A DNA stretch of 64,000 bases from Bombella pollinis (GCF_026385485.1 NZ_JANIDX010000003.1:186001-250000), one strand, 5' to 3'. Counted from the stretch's first letter, positions 17,499 through 26,320 are shown. Made by a program: numbers and translations. Notes: a model not told the origin generated them from the sequence alone.

Positions 17499-20276
17499 TT
17501 AACGCCGCCACCACCCCACACGTCGTTTCTTCGGCTTGGATTCATCAATATTCACCGGCTGCGGTGCGGTGATATTTTCGGCAGAGGAGGTGGCTTCCAC
17601 TGGCTCTGGTGCAGAGGGAGGGGCCTCATCAGCCTTCTTCCGCCGGGTAGGGCGGCGTTTGCGCGGTGGGGTGGTGTTCTCCGCAGGGGCCTCATCAAGG
17701 GACGCGGGTGATGCTTCCTCTGTTACAGGCTCCTTCGCTGTTGTGGTGCGCGCTGCTGCCGTGCGGCGAGGGGGCCGTGGGCGGCGTGGGCGCGGTGCCG
17801 TCTCCCCATCCTCATCAGCAGTGGCGGGACGAGCGGAGATTTTTACAACGTGATTCTCCTCATCCTCTGCCTCTTGGTCCGTAACAATACGGCTGCGTGT
17901 TGGGGGACGGCGAGGTGTATGAGGCCGGCGAGAGGTTGTCTCGTCTTCTACTCCGTTGGTTTCATCCCGTGATGGAGCGCGCCTGCGGTGGCGTGTGGTT
18001 GGGGCGGGGTCTTCCGCAGGCTCCTCTTGAGGATGAGCCGGGGCCGTATGACGTGCCTCTTGCTGCTCCATCATATCGAAAATATCAATCCCTGCATTAT
18101 GGAAGGGATTAGCCGGCGTTGGTCCTTGATAAGCAGATGGTTCTTCTTGGAAGGGCTGCTCATCGCGCTGGCGTGTAGGGCGGCGGCGAGAGGCTGCATG
18201 CCCACGGCGGTCAGGCCGCTCCTGCGCGTCTTGTTGTGGAGCTTGGCCCTCTATATTCGTGGTGACACGCCGTGTTCTCGTGCGCCGGCGTCCGGGCATA
18301 AGGGCACGGTCACTGTCTGTACGGTCGTCACTTTCTGCCGGGTTAGGCATAGCTGTCTCCTCATTTATGGAGTTGAGAGCGTCTTGGGCATCCTCCTCAC
18401 GGCGGCGGCCCCCCCGTCTGCGCCGGCGGCGGCGGGAGGTCCCTTCCTGATTATCGCTTTCAGCTTCAGGAGAGGGTGTCTCATCAGATGCTGTAGTGTG
18501 AGAAGCCGGGGGCTCATGAGCAATGTCAATCGTGCGCACTGTCGTGACTGGATTATCACTGCGTGTGGCTTTGTGATGATTATGGCGTGGGGCAACACGC
18601 TCAATACGGAGCTCCCCTGCGGGGAGGCTGCTATCATTCTCAAAACGGATGGTCATGTCGTGATGTTGCTCCATCCCGCTAATAGCCGCCCTTTTGCTAT
18701 TAAGCATGTAAAGGACGATATTCGGGCTAACATGCACGACAATTTCCGAAGCACGGCGGCGGCTGGCTTCATCTTCTATATTGCGTAGTACTTGCAGGGC
18801 CATGCTCTCCACCCCGCGGATGGAGCCAGTGCCTTGGCAATGCGGGCAGGGGCTGAGCATACTCTCAGCAATGGAGGGGCGCAGGCGTTGGCGCGACATC
18901 TCCAAAAGGCCGAAATGAGAGATACGGCCTATCTGAATCCGCGCTCTATCCAACCGTAAGGCATCTTTGAGGCGTTTTTCCACCTGATTATTATGGCGGC
19001 GGCTTTCCATATCGATGAAGTCGATGACAATCAGCCCGGCAAGGTCACGCAGGCGGAGTTGGCGGGCGACTTCCTCAGCGGCTTCCAGATTTGTGCGGAG
19101 GGCGGTTTCCTCAATATTGCGCTGGGAGGTGGATTTACCGGAATTGACATCAATAGCGACAAGGGCTTCGGTTTGATTGATGACGAGATAGCCCCCAGAT
19201 TCCAACCGCACAGTGGGGGAGAACATCGCATCAAGGTGGCTTTCTACCTGATAATGAGCGAAGAGATTTTGCCCTCTATTCTGCCAAAGGCGGATGCGAT
19301 TGGCGTTATGGGGCATCAGCAGGCGTGTAAACTCCCGCGTATTTTTCCACGCCTCCTCTCCATCAACCAATACGGTCTCAATATCGCGGGTAAAGAGGTC
19401 ACGAATAGCCCGCTTAATGAGGCTTGCTTCCTCATAAATTAAAGCAGGGGCAATAGAGGTAAGCGCATGAGTGCGAATATCTTCCCAGAGTTGGAGGAGA
19501 TATTCACAATCCCGCGTAATCTCCGTCTCCGGGCGGCCTGCCCCGGCGGTGCGGATAATCATCGCCATTGTGGGGGGGAGATCCAGCATGTTTACAATGC
19601 TGCGTAAACGCCGCCGGTCTGTTTCGGAGGTAATTTTACGCGACACACCGCCCCCGCGGAGGGTATTGGGCATGAGCACACCATAACGCCCCGCAAGGGA
19701 GAGATAGGTCGTTAAAGCAGCTCCTTTATTACCACGCTCCTCCTTTACAACCTGAACAAGGATTACTTGCCGGCGGCGGATGACTTCTTGGATGCGGTAA
19801 TTGCGTAGAAAACGCGCCATGCGGCGGCTGGCACTATGTTCATCACCAGTATCATGCTCGCCGCTGACAATTTCCGGGCTTACATCGTCACTGTCATTAT
19901 CATCATCGCCGTTATCTTCAGCGAGGGTGTCTTCTGTACGGTCGTCCTCTGCGAGGGGGTCATCCTGTTCGCGTTGCTCTGCGTTATATTCCTCCTCTTG
20001 GAGGGCGAGGAGCTTTTCGCGATCAGCAACAGGGATTTGAAAATAATCAGGGTGGATTTCGCTAAAAGCGAGGAAGCCATGGCGATTACCGCCATAATCC
20101 ACAAAAGCAGCCTGCAAGCTTGGCTCTACACGGATAACTTTAGCAAGGTAAATATTGCCTTTAAGCTGGCGGCGCGCTGATGTTTCAACATCATAATCTT
20201 CAACGCGCTTACCATTCATAACCACCACGCGGGTTTCCTCTGCGTGTGTGGCATCGATGAGCATTTGCTTAGTCAT
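17499..20276 (-). CDS. rne: Ribonuclease E
   Basis: A 925-residue endoribonuclease that starts mRNA decay and processes rRNA and tRNA at AU-rich single-stranded sites. The start MTKQMLIDATHAEE matches the family; the S1 RNA-binding domain follows but is interrupted by about 65 acidic residues (around DDPLAEDDRTEDTL), a feature of alphaproteobacterial RNase E. The catalytic DNase I-like region keeps its metal aspartates (VAIDVNSGKST, GLIVIDFIDME). The zinc-link CPHC is at 477-480. The last 350 residues are a disordered, Arg- and Pro-rich tail (SRRRRRRRGGRRREE and similar), the likely scaffold for a degradosome and RNA binding. The ATG at 20276 is chosen by homology; a GTG lies 24 bases upstream. 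A long untranslated leader is likely because the next gene upstream is 512 bases away. Confidence 0.95.
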   Translation of the reverse strand: MTKQMLIDATHAEETRVVVMNGKRVEDYDVETSARRQLKGNIYLAKVIRVEPSLQAAFVDYGGNRHGFLAFSEIHPDYFQIPVADREKLLALQEEEYNAEQREQDDPLAEDDRTEDTLAEDNGDDDNDSDDVSPEIVSGEHDTGDEHSASRRMARFLRNYRIQEVIRRRQVILVQVVKEERGNKGAALTTYLSLAGRYGVLMPNTLRGGGVSRKITSETDRRRLRSIVNMLDLPPTMAMIIRTAGAGRPETEITRDCEYLLQLWEDIRTHALTSIAPALIYEEASLIKRAIRDLFTRDIETVLVDGEEAWKNTREFTRLLMPHNANRIRLWQNRGQNLFAHYQVESHLDAMFSPTVRLESGGYLVINQTEALVAIDVNSGKSTSQRNIEETALRTNLEAAEEVARQLRLRDLAGLIVIDFIDMESRRHNNQVEKRLKDALRLDRARIQIGRISHFGLLEMSRQRLRPSIAESMLSPCPHCQGTGSIRGVESMALQVLRNIEDEASRRRASEIVVHVSPNIVLYMLNSKRAAISGMEQHHDMTIRFENDSSLPAGELRIERVAPRHNHHKATRSDNPVTTVRTIDIAHEPPASHTTASDETPSPEAESDNQEGTSRRRRRRRGGRRREEDAQDALNSINEETAMPNPAESDDRTDSDRALMPGRRRTRTRRVTTNIEGQAPQQDAQERPDRRGHAASRRRPTRQRDEQPFQEEPSAYQGPTPANPFHNAGIDIFDMMEQQEARHTAPAHPQEEPAEDPAPTTRHRRRAPSRDETNGVEDETTSRRPHTPRRPPTRSRIVTDQEAEDEENHVVKISARPATADEDGETAPRPRRPRPPRRTAAARTTTAKEPVTEEASPASLDEAPAENTTPPRKRRPTRRKKADEAPPSAPEPVEATSSAENITAPQPVNIDESKPKKRRVGWWRR

Positions 20277-20788
20277 GAAGGATGGGACTCCGTGGCGCAC
20301 GGGTCATTGCCCTGCTTGCGCCGATTGTCTGGGTCAACAGAGGGCAGCATCCTGTCTGGTTTGTGGCGTTAGGCTTAGTATAACGCGGCACACCGTGATA
20401 AAGAACACAGAACAGCATTGCAGCCTCTGGTAAACATGCTGGTAGCAGACACTGCCACCGGGATTATCATGCAACCTGCCTGCGAGATGTGATGCCTCCG
20501 GGCCGATTGCGCTTAATTATAGATGCGGACCCTCCACCAGGGTGTGAGCGTACTGAGGGCAACTGCCTCAGGCTTTCGACACCAAACGGTATGAAGCGCA
20601 TTTTTGCAGCGTGAGCCGCTCTCACTATAATGCTGCCCAGCGTCTCAAACGGAAGGGGCGCATTATGCTAATCGGCATCCGCTTGGTGAGCATGGCGCAA
20701 ATTATCGCCTCTGGCAAGAGGGGAGTTATAGTCTGTATTGTTCGTTATGGGCTATAATCGCCGCATAGTTAAGAGGAGGCGGCGCATC
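20277..20788. other. 512-base gap between rne and amidase genes with several hairpins
   Basis: No convincing protein-coding frame is seen. Notable elements: on the reverse strand a possible -10 TATACT (20382-20377) that could start rne; hairpins GGTAGCAG/CTGCCACC (20440-20458), ACCCT/AGGGT near 20529-20543, CTGAGG/CCTCAG near 20552-20570 and GTGAG/CTCAC near 20611-20625; a long-range match TTGCGCTT with AAGCGCA(T) enclosing two of them; and forward TATAAT boxes at 20626-20631 and 20753-20758. It could hold the rne 5' leader, which is autoregulatory in other bacteria, or a small RNA. It was compared by eye with 6S, SRP, RNase P and tmRNA and no match was established. Confidence 0.4.
20753..20758 (+). 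promoter_or_regulatory. Perfect -10 box upstream of the amidase gene
   Basis: TATAAT, 31 bases before the proposed GTG start of the amidase and 16 before its AGGAGG site. No good -35 hexamer lies 16-18 bases upstream, so an activator or a weak promoter is implied. Confidence 0.4.
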
Positions 20789-21658
20789 GTGAAGGGCAAA
20801 GAGACGGGCATGAGTGAGCTGACACGCCGCTATTTTATGCTGAAGGCCGCGCGAGGTGGGGTTGTTACAGCCCTTGCTGGGGCGTCTTCTTGCATACACA
20901 GAGTGCAGGCAGCAGGGCGGCACCCTTTACACGCTCCGGCTATTTTACGCCATGCTCCCCCGCCCAAGCCTGTCATCATGTTGGATCCCGGCCATGGGGG
21001 CAAAGACCCCGGTGCGATTGGTGTTTCTGGAACGTATGAGAAACATATCGCCATCGCCGCCGCGACAGAGCTACGGCGCATGTTGCTGGCCTCAGGGCAA
21101 TATCAGGTCGTGTTGAGCCGCAGTGATGACCATTTTATCCCCTTAGCAGGGCGTGTAGAGCTTGCGCATAAACATAAGGCAGCCCTTTTTATCTCTATGC
21201 ATGCCGATGCATTGCATCAACCACAGGTGCGCGGGGCGAGTGTTTATACATTATCCGGCAATGCCTCGGACAAACAAACAGCCGCATTAGCCGAGACGGA
21301 AAATAGTGCGGACCGTTTTGCAGGTCATGCAGGGATAGGGGGTGTGCCAGCTGAGGTTGAAGCGATTTTGAATAGCCTGATTCATGAGGAAACACGGCGT
21401 GGCTCGGCTCATATGGCCGCGAGTGTGATTCAGGCGTTTCAGAATCGGGTGCAGTTGCTGCATCACCCCTCGCGCCATGCGGCCTTTCGGGTGTTGAAGT
21501 CGGGCGATATTCCCTCAGTGTTGGTAGAGATGGGCTTTATGTCCAACCATTTAGATGAGCAAGCATTGCGCCGCGCTGCGCATAGAACACAAGTAGCCCA
21601 AGCGATGAAGCAGGCCATCGATCATTACTTTCAAAGCCGTACAAACGCTACGTTGTGA
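20789..21658 (+). CDS. amiC: N-acetylmuramoyl-L-alanine amidase, Tat-exported
   Basis: A 289-residue zinc amidase that cleaves the stem peptide from peptidoglycan during septum splitting. The catalytic domain (Amidase_3) has the metal and catalytic residues in order: His in DPGHGGKDPGAIG, Glu in TYEKHIAIA, His in ISMHADA and Glu in VLVEMGFMSN. The N-terminus LTRRYFMLKAARGGVVTALAGASSC is a twin-arginine signal (TRRYFMLK), as in enterobacterial AmiA and AmiC; tatB and tatC are present in this window. The GTG at 20789 has AGGAGG 9 bases upstream; ATG 20810 is an alternative. In many related genomes a penicillin-binding protein gene follows, but here leuA does. There is no AMIN targeting domain. 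Confidence 0.88.
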   Translation: MKGKETGMSELTRRYFMLKAARGGVVTALAGASSCIHRVQAAGRHPLHAPAILRHAPPPKPVIMLDPGHGGKDPGAIGVSGTYEKHIAIAAATELRRMLLASGQYQVVLSRSDDHFIPLAGRVELAHKHKAALFISMHADALHQPQVRGASVYTLSGNASDKQTAALAETENSADRFAGHAGIGGVPAEVEAILNSLIHEETRRGSAHMAASVIQAFQNRVQLLHHPSRHAAFRVLKSGDIPSVLVEMGFMSNHLDEQALRRAAHRTQVAQAMKQAIDHYFQSRTNATL

Positions 21659-21715
21659 AAGATGCCGCGTTGCCCTCTTGTGTTTTTGTAACAGAGAGGA
21701 TAGGCTACCGCGGTA

Positions 21716-21763
21716 ATGATAAAGTTTCGTACCCTCCTCTTTCTACGACTTATAACCCCCTGA
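21716..21763 (+). CDS. leuL: leu leader peptide (15 residues, four Leu codons)
   Basis: A short frame encodes MIKFRTLLFLRLITP. Four of the six codons at positions 7-12 are Leu (CTC CTC TTT CTA CGA CTT), far above chance and matching leucine attenuators of branched-chain operons. Its TGA stop (21761-21763) lies inside the 5' arm of the hairpin at 21754-21806. A ribosome stalled on the Leu codons would cover that arm and stop the hairpin forming, letting RNA polymerase go on into leuA; with ample Leu-tRNA the ribosome releases and the hairpin forms. The ribosome-binding site is weak (AGAGGA about 15 bases upstream), the main reason for caution. Confidence 0.75.
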   Translation: MIKFRTLLFLRLITP

Positions 21764-21810
21764 ATGCCGTATAGGCAGGCAGATGGCCTGTCGCGTTCAG
21801 GGGGTTTCTC
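21754..21810 (+). terminator. leuA attenuator hairpin
   Basis: AACCCCCTGAA (21754-21764) pairs perfectly with TTCAGGGGGTT (21796-21806). A second stem, GGCAGGC (21774-21780) with GCCTGTC (21786-21792), stacks inside it around an AGATG loop. The base is followed by TTCTCTT, a weak T-run. It sits 45 bases before leuA and overlaps the leader peptide stop codon, the layout of an attenuator rather than an end-of-operon terminator. Confidence 0.75.
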
Positions 21811-21830
21811 TTAAATAATCTATCAGTAAA

Positions 21831-21844
21831 CGTAGAAATAGGGA
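21831..21844 (+). promoter_or_regulatory. leuA ribosome-binding region complementary to the leader Leu codons
   Basis: CGTAGAAA (21831-21838) is the exact reverse complement of TTTCTACG at 21740-21747 in the leader peptide. Across one mismatch the match goes on through the leuA ribosome-binding site AGGG (21840-21843) with TCCT (21735-21738, one G-T pair). The codons CTC CTC TTT CTA could therefore mask the leuA start when no ribosome sits on them. This is an inference from pairing alone. Confidence 0.4.
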
Positions 21845-21851
21845 CGACATC

Positions 21852-23423
21852 ATGTCTTTTCAGCATCCTTCCTTTGGCCGTATTGACGATAAACGTATCA
21901 TTATTTTCGATACCACTTTGCGCGATGGCGAGCAGTCTCCCGGCTTTTCCATGAATCTGGATGAGAAGCTGCGTATGGCCCATGCTTTGGCTACGCTGGG
22001 GGTTGATGTAATTGAGGCAGGCTTTCCCGCCGCTTCGGAAGGTGATTTCGAAAGCGTAAAACAAATTGCTGACCATGTAGATGGGCCTGTCATTTGTGGG
22101 TTAGCCCGTAGTGCTGCGCGGGATATTGAGGCCGCTGGTAAGGCGATTAAAGGTGCGCGCCGGGGGCGGATTCATAACTTCATTTCCACCTCGCCTCTGC
22201 ATATGAAGTACAAGCTGCGGATGGAGCCGGAGCGCGTGTTGGAGCTGATAGCATTCGGCAATAAGGAATCCCGCCGCTATACAGATGATGTTGAATGGTC
22301 AGCTGAGGATGGCTCCCGGACGGAACCGGATTTTCTGTGCCGTTGTGTGGAAACAGCCATCGCGAACGGGGCAACGACCATTAACATCCCCGATACAGTC
22401 GGCTTTGCGACCCCTGATGAGATGGAGCGCATCTTCACGATGTTGAAGGAGCGTGTCCCGGGGGCGGATCAGGTGATTTTTTCCACCCATAATCATAATG
22501 ATTTAGGCTTGGCTGTGGCCAATACGCTGGCCTCTGTTGAGGGGGGAGCCCGCCAGATTGAATGTACGATTAACGGCATTGGCGAGCGCGCAGGTAATGC
22601 AGCACTAGAGGAAGTCGTCATGGCGTTGCGGACTCGGCATGATCGCTACGGTATGGAGACGGGGATTGAGACGCCACGGCTGTTAGGGATGTCGCGTTTG
22701 CTGGCGACCATTACAGGCTTTGATGTCCAACCCAATAAGGCCATTGTGGGGCGTAACGCCTTTGCCCATGAGAGTGGCATCCATCAAGATGGCATCCTTA
22801 AACATGCTGGAACATATGAGATTATGACGCCGGAGAGCGTGGGCTGGACGAGTACCTCCTTGGTGTTAGGTAAACATTCTGGTCGGGCTGCCTTCCGCGA
22901 TAAATTGAAGGCTCTGGGTTATGATGACCTGAAAGAGGAGACAATCAACGCGGCATTCCAACGCTTTAAGGCGTTGGCAGATCAGAAAAAGATTGTCTTT
23001 GATGATGATGTGCGGGCCTTGGTTGATGATGAGAGTCGGGATCATGAGCGTGTGCGCCTCATCTCTTTGGAGCTGAAGGGCGGGACGGAGCATGCCGCTC
23101 ATGTTGTTATGACGCTGGAGATTGACGGGGAAACGCGGCACGTCACAGCAACGGGGAATGGCCCGGTGGATGCGGCTTTCCGTGCGTTAGGTGAGGCCTT
23201 CCCGCATGAGGCGACCTTGGCGTTGTTCTCGGTAGCGAATGTGACCGAAGGGACGGATGCTCAGGCACGTACAACGGTGCGTTTGCAGGAGGGGGGCCGT
23301 CTTGTGGATGGGCAAGGCAGTGATGCCGATACGGTTGTCTCTGCGACACGGGCTTATATCCATGCGCTCAATAAGCTGTTGGTGAAGCGTCTGCGTGGAG
23401 AGCCGACTGAGGAAGTTGCTTAA
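21852..23423 (+). CDS. leuA: 2-isopropylmalate synthase
   Basis: A 523-residue enzyme that condenses acetyl-CoA with 2-oxoisovalerate, the first committed step of leucine synthesis. The TIM-barrel catalytic domain starts with FDTTLRDGEQSPG (metal Asp and catalytic Arg) and includes the metal-binding STHNHNDLGLAVAN. The central NAFAHESGIHQDGILKH and GKHSGRAAFRDKL blocks are typical. The C-terminal domain (from about residue 390) is the leucine-binding allosteric domain, so product feedback is expected in addition to the upstream attenuator. AGGGA lies 7 bases before the ATG. Other leu genes are not in the window. Confidence 0.97.
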   Translation: MSFQHPSFGRIDDKRIIIFDTTLRDGEQSPGFSMNLDEKLRMAHALATLGVDVIEAGFPAASEGDFESVKQIADHVDGPVICGLARSAARDIEAAGKAIKGARRGRIHNFISTSPLHMKYKLRMEPERVLELIAFGNKESRRYTDDVEWSAEDGSRTEPDFLCRCVETAIANGATTINIPDTVGFATPDEMERIFTMLKERVPGADQVIFSTHNHNDLGLAVANTLASVEGGARQIECTINGIGERAGNAALEEVVMALRTRHDRYGMETGIETPRLLGMSRLLATITGFDVQPNKAIVGRNAFAHESGIHQDGILKHAGTYEIMTPESVGWTSTSLVLGKHSGRAAFRDKLKALGYDDLKEETINAAFQRFKALADQKKIVFDDDVRALVDDESRDHERVRLISLELKGGTEHAAHVVMTLEIDGETRHVTATGNGPVDAAFRALGEAFPHEATLALFSVANVTEGTDAQARTTVRLQEGGRLVDGQGSDADTVVSATRAYIHALNKLLVKRLRGEPTEEVA

Positions 23424-23447
23424 AGGCGAGGGCTACGGCCCCCGTTT

Positions 23448-23477
23448 TTGTAAAGTCAAAGGGCATCTGAATATAAC
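23448..23477 (+). promoter_or_regulatory. Candidate sigma-70 promoter for the mre operon
   Basis: TTGTAA (23448-23453) and TATAAC (23472-23477) are separated by 18 bases in the 220-base gap after leuA. A transcript would start near 23485 and have about 160 bases of leader before mreB. Confidence 0.4.
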
Positions 23478-23643
23478 AGCTTATTAATGAGCCGGGTTTT
23501 CTGCGAAAAAAACATGCAGAAGCGGGAATATGGCCTTGCTGAACTATCATGGAGCTTTATAATCCGCGGCGAATGCTGTGAATGGTATTCGGACCATTTT
23601 CTTTATCCTCGTAAAAGCGGGGTCATCCTGCCAGGAGTTTTGA

Positions 23644-24690
23644 ATGTTCTCTCGTCTGTTGGGGCTCATTTCCGCCGATATGGCGATCGATCTTGGCACT
23701 GCCAATACCTTGGTATACGTCAAGGGGCGTGGTGTTGTGTTGAGTGAGCCTTCCGTTGTTGCTGTCACAGAGGTACGCGGGCGCAGACAAGTTTTGGCCG
23801 TGGGTAATGAGGCCAAGTTGATGGTGGGGCGTACGCCGGGAAATATTCAAGCCATCCGTCCCCTCCGTGATGGGGTGATTGCCGATTTTGAGAGTGCGGA
23901 GGAGATGATTAAGCATTTCATCCGCAAAGTGCATAATCGCCGTTCTTTTTTCAGCTCTCAGATTGTAATTTGTGTGCCCTCTGGATCCACTGCGGTGGAA
24001 CGCCGTGCGATTCAGGAGAGTGCGGAGAGTGCTGGGGCCCGTAAGGTATATTTGATTGAGGAGCCTATGGCGGCGGCTATCGGTGCGGGCCTTGCTGTGA
24101 CGGAGCCTTCCGGCAGCATGATTGTTGATATTGGTGGCGGCACGACAGAAGTTGCCGTGATTTCCCTCGGCGGCATTGTGTATGCACGCTCTGTCCGTGT
24201 TGGGGGGGACCAAATGGATGAGGCCATTATGGCTTATATCCGCCGCAATTATAATCTGATGATTGGTGAAAGCTCTGCTGAGCGGATTAAGATTGACCTC
24301 GGGGCTGCGGCTTTTGATCCGAACTCCCAAGGGGAGGAACGGACCCTGCCTTTAAAGGGGCGGGATTTGCTCAATGGCGTCCCGCGTGAGATTGTCGTCA
24401 GTGAGGCGCAGATTGCTGAAGCGTTGGAAGAACCGGTAGGCCATATTATTGATGCTGTGGCTACGGTGCTGGAACATACACCGCCGGAGCTAGCAGCGGA
24501 TATTGTTGAGAAGGGCATCGTTCTCTCTGGCGGGGGGGCGTTGTTGCGCCGCCTTGATGATGTGTTGCGAAACGCAACAGGTTTGCCAGTTTTTGTTGCA
24601 GAGAATGCGCTCTCTTGCGTAGCTGTGGGGACAGGACGGACGTTGGAACAAATGCAGCAGCTCCGCAGCGTTTTGAGCAGCATGTATTGA
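23644..24690 (+). CDS. mreB: Rod shape-determining actin homologue MreB
   Basis: A 348-residue actin-fold ATPase that forms membrane filaments guiding sidewall peptidoglycan synthesis. Phosphate-1 loop: DLGTANTLVYVKGRGVVLSEPSVVA; phosphate-2 loop: VDIGGGTTEVAVISLGG; adenosine motif: LSGGGALLRRLD. The N-terminus MFSRLLGLISADMAIDLG has the amphipathic membrane-binding helix. AGGAG lies 7 bases before the ATG. First gene of the elongasome cluster mreB-mreC-mreD-mrdA-mrdB, which implies a rod-shaped cell. Confidence 0.97.
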   Translation: MFSRLLGLISADMAIDLGTANTLVYVKGRGVVLSEPSVVAVTEVRGRRQVLAVGNEAKLMVGRTPGNIQAIRPLRDGVIADFESAEEMIKHFIRKVHNRRSFFSSQIVICVPSGSTAVERRAIQESAESAGARKVYLIEEPMAAAIGAGLAVTEPSGSMIVDIGGGTTEVAVISLGGIVYARSVRVGGDQMDEAIMAYIRRNYNLMIGESSAERIKIDLGAAAFDPNSQGEERTLPLKGRDLLNGVPREIVVSEAQIAEALEEPVGHIIDAVATVLEHTPPELAADIVEKGIVLSGGGALLRRLDDVLRNATGLPVFVAENALSCVAVGTGRTLEQMQQLRSVLSSMY

Positions 24691-24772
24691 TAATAGGGCC
24701 TCGCTGGGGCAGGCTCAGCCTGCCGCTCACTTTGTGCTACAAAGAGGGTAAGAGGGGAGGAGCTGCTTTTTC

Positions 24773-25708
24773 ATGATTTCCATCCATACACGTCAGCTTT
24801 TATCGGGGTTGGTTCTACCGGCCTTCGTGTTTGTGGCTGTGGGAATCATTCTAGCGGGGCAGATATGGTCTGATAAAATGGCGCGGATGCGCATGGCTGC
24901 GGTGCGGGAAGTCGGGCCAGTATATCAGGCGTTATTATTTCCGCAGCGACAATTTCATAAATGGCAGCTCACATTACAAGGTGTTGGCGACCTCTTGGCG
25001 GAGAATGCCCGCTTACGCAAAGAGAACCGTAAGCTCGCTTACTGGTATGGGGAGGCGCAAACACTCAAGCAAGAAAATACCCGTTTAAAATCTGTCCTCC
25101 ATTGGGGGGCAGAAGGCGCGCGGGATTATGTAAGTGGCTGGGTCGTGCGTGATGAGAGCGGCCCTTATTTGCGCGCTGTGTTGCTGGGTGTCGGGGGGCA
25201 TCACGTTACAGCAGGTAGCCTTGCCGTAGACGAGGTTGGCCTTGTCGGGCGGGTGAGCGAAGTCGGCCCGCAGGTGGTCCGTGTGTTGCTCATTGAAGAT
25301 GCGGCAAGTCGTATCCCCGTTACGCTGCAAAATAGCGGCGGTGATGCGATGATGATAGGTGATAATACGCCTTACCCACGTCTGATGTATTATAACCAAA
25401 ATATTCACCCCGAGGAGGGGGAGCATTTGGTAACGCGGGCACAAACAGCAGGGTTAACGGGTGGTATTGCAGTAGGGCGTGTCCATTATCTTGCACCGGG
25501 CCAGGCGGTTGTGGTGCCAGATGCTGCTTTGGAGCATTTGGACCTTGTGCGTATTTTTGATGGTGATTTCATGCCGGAGGGGCCAATTAGCTCTGACCGT
25601 GTGCGGGAGAAACCGCCGCTTTTACCAGAGCAACATGATGGGAACACGCCTTCAAGCTGGCAGAATCTACGCCGGTTTTTGCCATTCTCATCCTTACAAA
25701 ATGGATGA
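24773..25708 (+). CDS. mreC: Rod shape-determining protein MreC
   Basis: A 311-residue inner-membrane protein with a single N-terminal helix (LLSGLVLPAFVFVAVGIILAG), a periplasmic coiled coil (around LLAENARLRKENRKLAYWYGEAQTLKQENTRLKSVL) and a double beta-barrel domain (DESGPYLRAVLLGVGGHHV to GFLTGGIAVGRV region). It links MreB to PBP2 and RodA. A Pro-rich, charged tail follows. The AGGAG site is 12 bases before the ATG, longer than ideal. It follows mreB by 82 bases. Confidence 0.93.
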   Translation: MISIHTRQLLSGLVLPAFVFVAVGIILAGQIWSDKMARMRMAAVREVGPVYQALLFPQRQFHKWQLTLQGVGDLLAENARLRKENRKLAYWYGEAQTLKQENTRLKSVLHWGAEGARDYVSGWVVRDESGPYLRAVLLGVGGHHVTAGSLAVDEVGLVGRVSEVGPQVVRVLLIEDAASRIPVTLQNSGGDAMMIGDNTPYPRLMYYNQNIHPEEGEHLVTRAQTAGLTGGIAVGRVHYLAPGQAVVVPDAALEHLDLVRIFDGDFMPEGPISSDRVREKPPLLPEQHDGNTPSSWQNLRRFLPFSSLQNG

Positions 25709-25759
25709 TGAGACAAGGGGCGTGTAAAAGGTGCGCTAAGGGGATGCAAGGGGGTGGTG

Positions 25760-26320
25760 ATGCGGTTTGAGCATAGCGGGCTAGACCATGACGCGTTGGA
25801 GGGGGCACGGCAGCGCAAGCTTATGGTTCGGGTAAGGCGAAAGCTCTTCCCTTGTATCATTATGGTGGTACTGGCGATTATTCTCTCTGCTCCCTTTAGG
25901 GTTTTGGGGCAGATGGAGTTGCAGGTAGCTCTTGTCCTGGGGACGGTGTGGTTTTGGTCGCTTTATCGGCCTGCTTTTATGCCATTAGTGGGGTTGTTCT
26001 GCGGTGGTTTGGTGGTGGAATTATTCAGTGTAAATCCGCCAGGTGTTCTCTTATTTTGGATGCTGGTTGCCTATGGCGTTGCTCATGGTTGTCGCGTTGG
26101 TTTATCGCGCCGGGGTTTTCTTTTGGCGTGGAGTCTTTATGGGCTAATCGTCCTTGGGGAAGCTTTGACAAATTGGGTGTTAATGGTCATCCGGGTACGG
26201 GGGGCACTCTCGGTCTATCCGATTGTATTTCAAGAGGCTTTGGCAGTGGGGAGTTACCCTTTTTTGCATATTCTTTATCTATGGGGCCTTTCCGTTATGG
26301 AAAAGCATGACAGATTATAA
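25760..26320 (+). CDS. mreD: Rod shape-determining protein MreD
   Basis: A 186-residue integral membrane protein with five or six hydrophobic helices (LFPCIIMVVLAIILSAPFRVL, ALVLGTVWFWSLYRPAFMPLVGLFCGGLVVELF, GVLLFWMLVAYGV). The family has little sequence conservation; the assignment rests on size, topology, the tryptophan-rich second helix and its place between mreC and mrdA. The ATG at 25760 has AAGGGGG 6 bases upstream; two in-frame GTG codons sit immediately before it. Confidence 0.85.
   Translation: MRFEHSGLDHDALEGARQRKLMVRVRRKLFPCIIMVVLAIILSAPFRVLGQMELQVALVLGTVWFWSLYRPAFMPLVGLFCGGLVVELFSVNPPGVLLFWMLVAYGVAHGCRVGLSRRGFLLAWSLYGLIVLGEALTNWVLMVIRVRGALSVYPIVFQEALAVGSYPFLHILYLWGLSVMEKHDRL

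Noticed and set aside
18000..18790. Long forward-strand open frame of about 260 codons opposite rne
   Set aside because: It is a shadow of the Arg-rich RNase E tail; it has no start context and its composition is Arg/Ala/Leu-rich as expected from antisense of that region.
20431..20640. 6S, SRP, RNase P or tmRNA gene in the rne-amidase gap
   Set aside because: No signature sequence of these RNAs was found on either strand; only generic hairpins are present.
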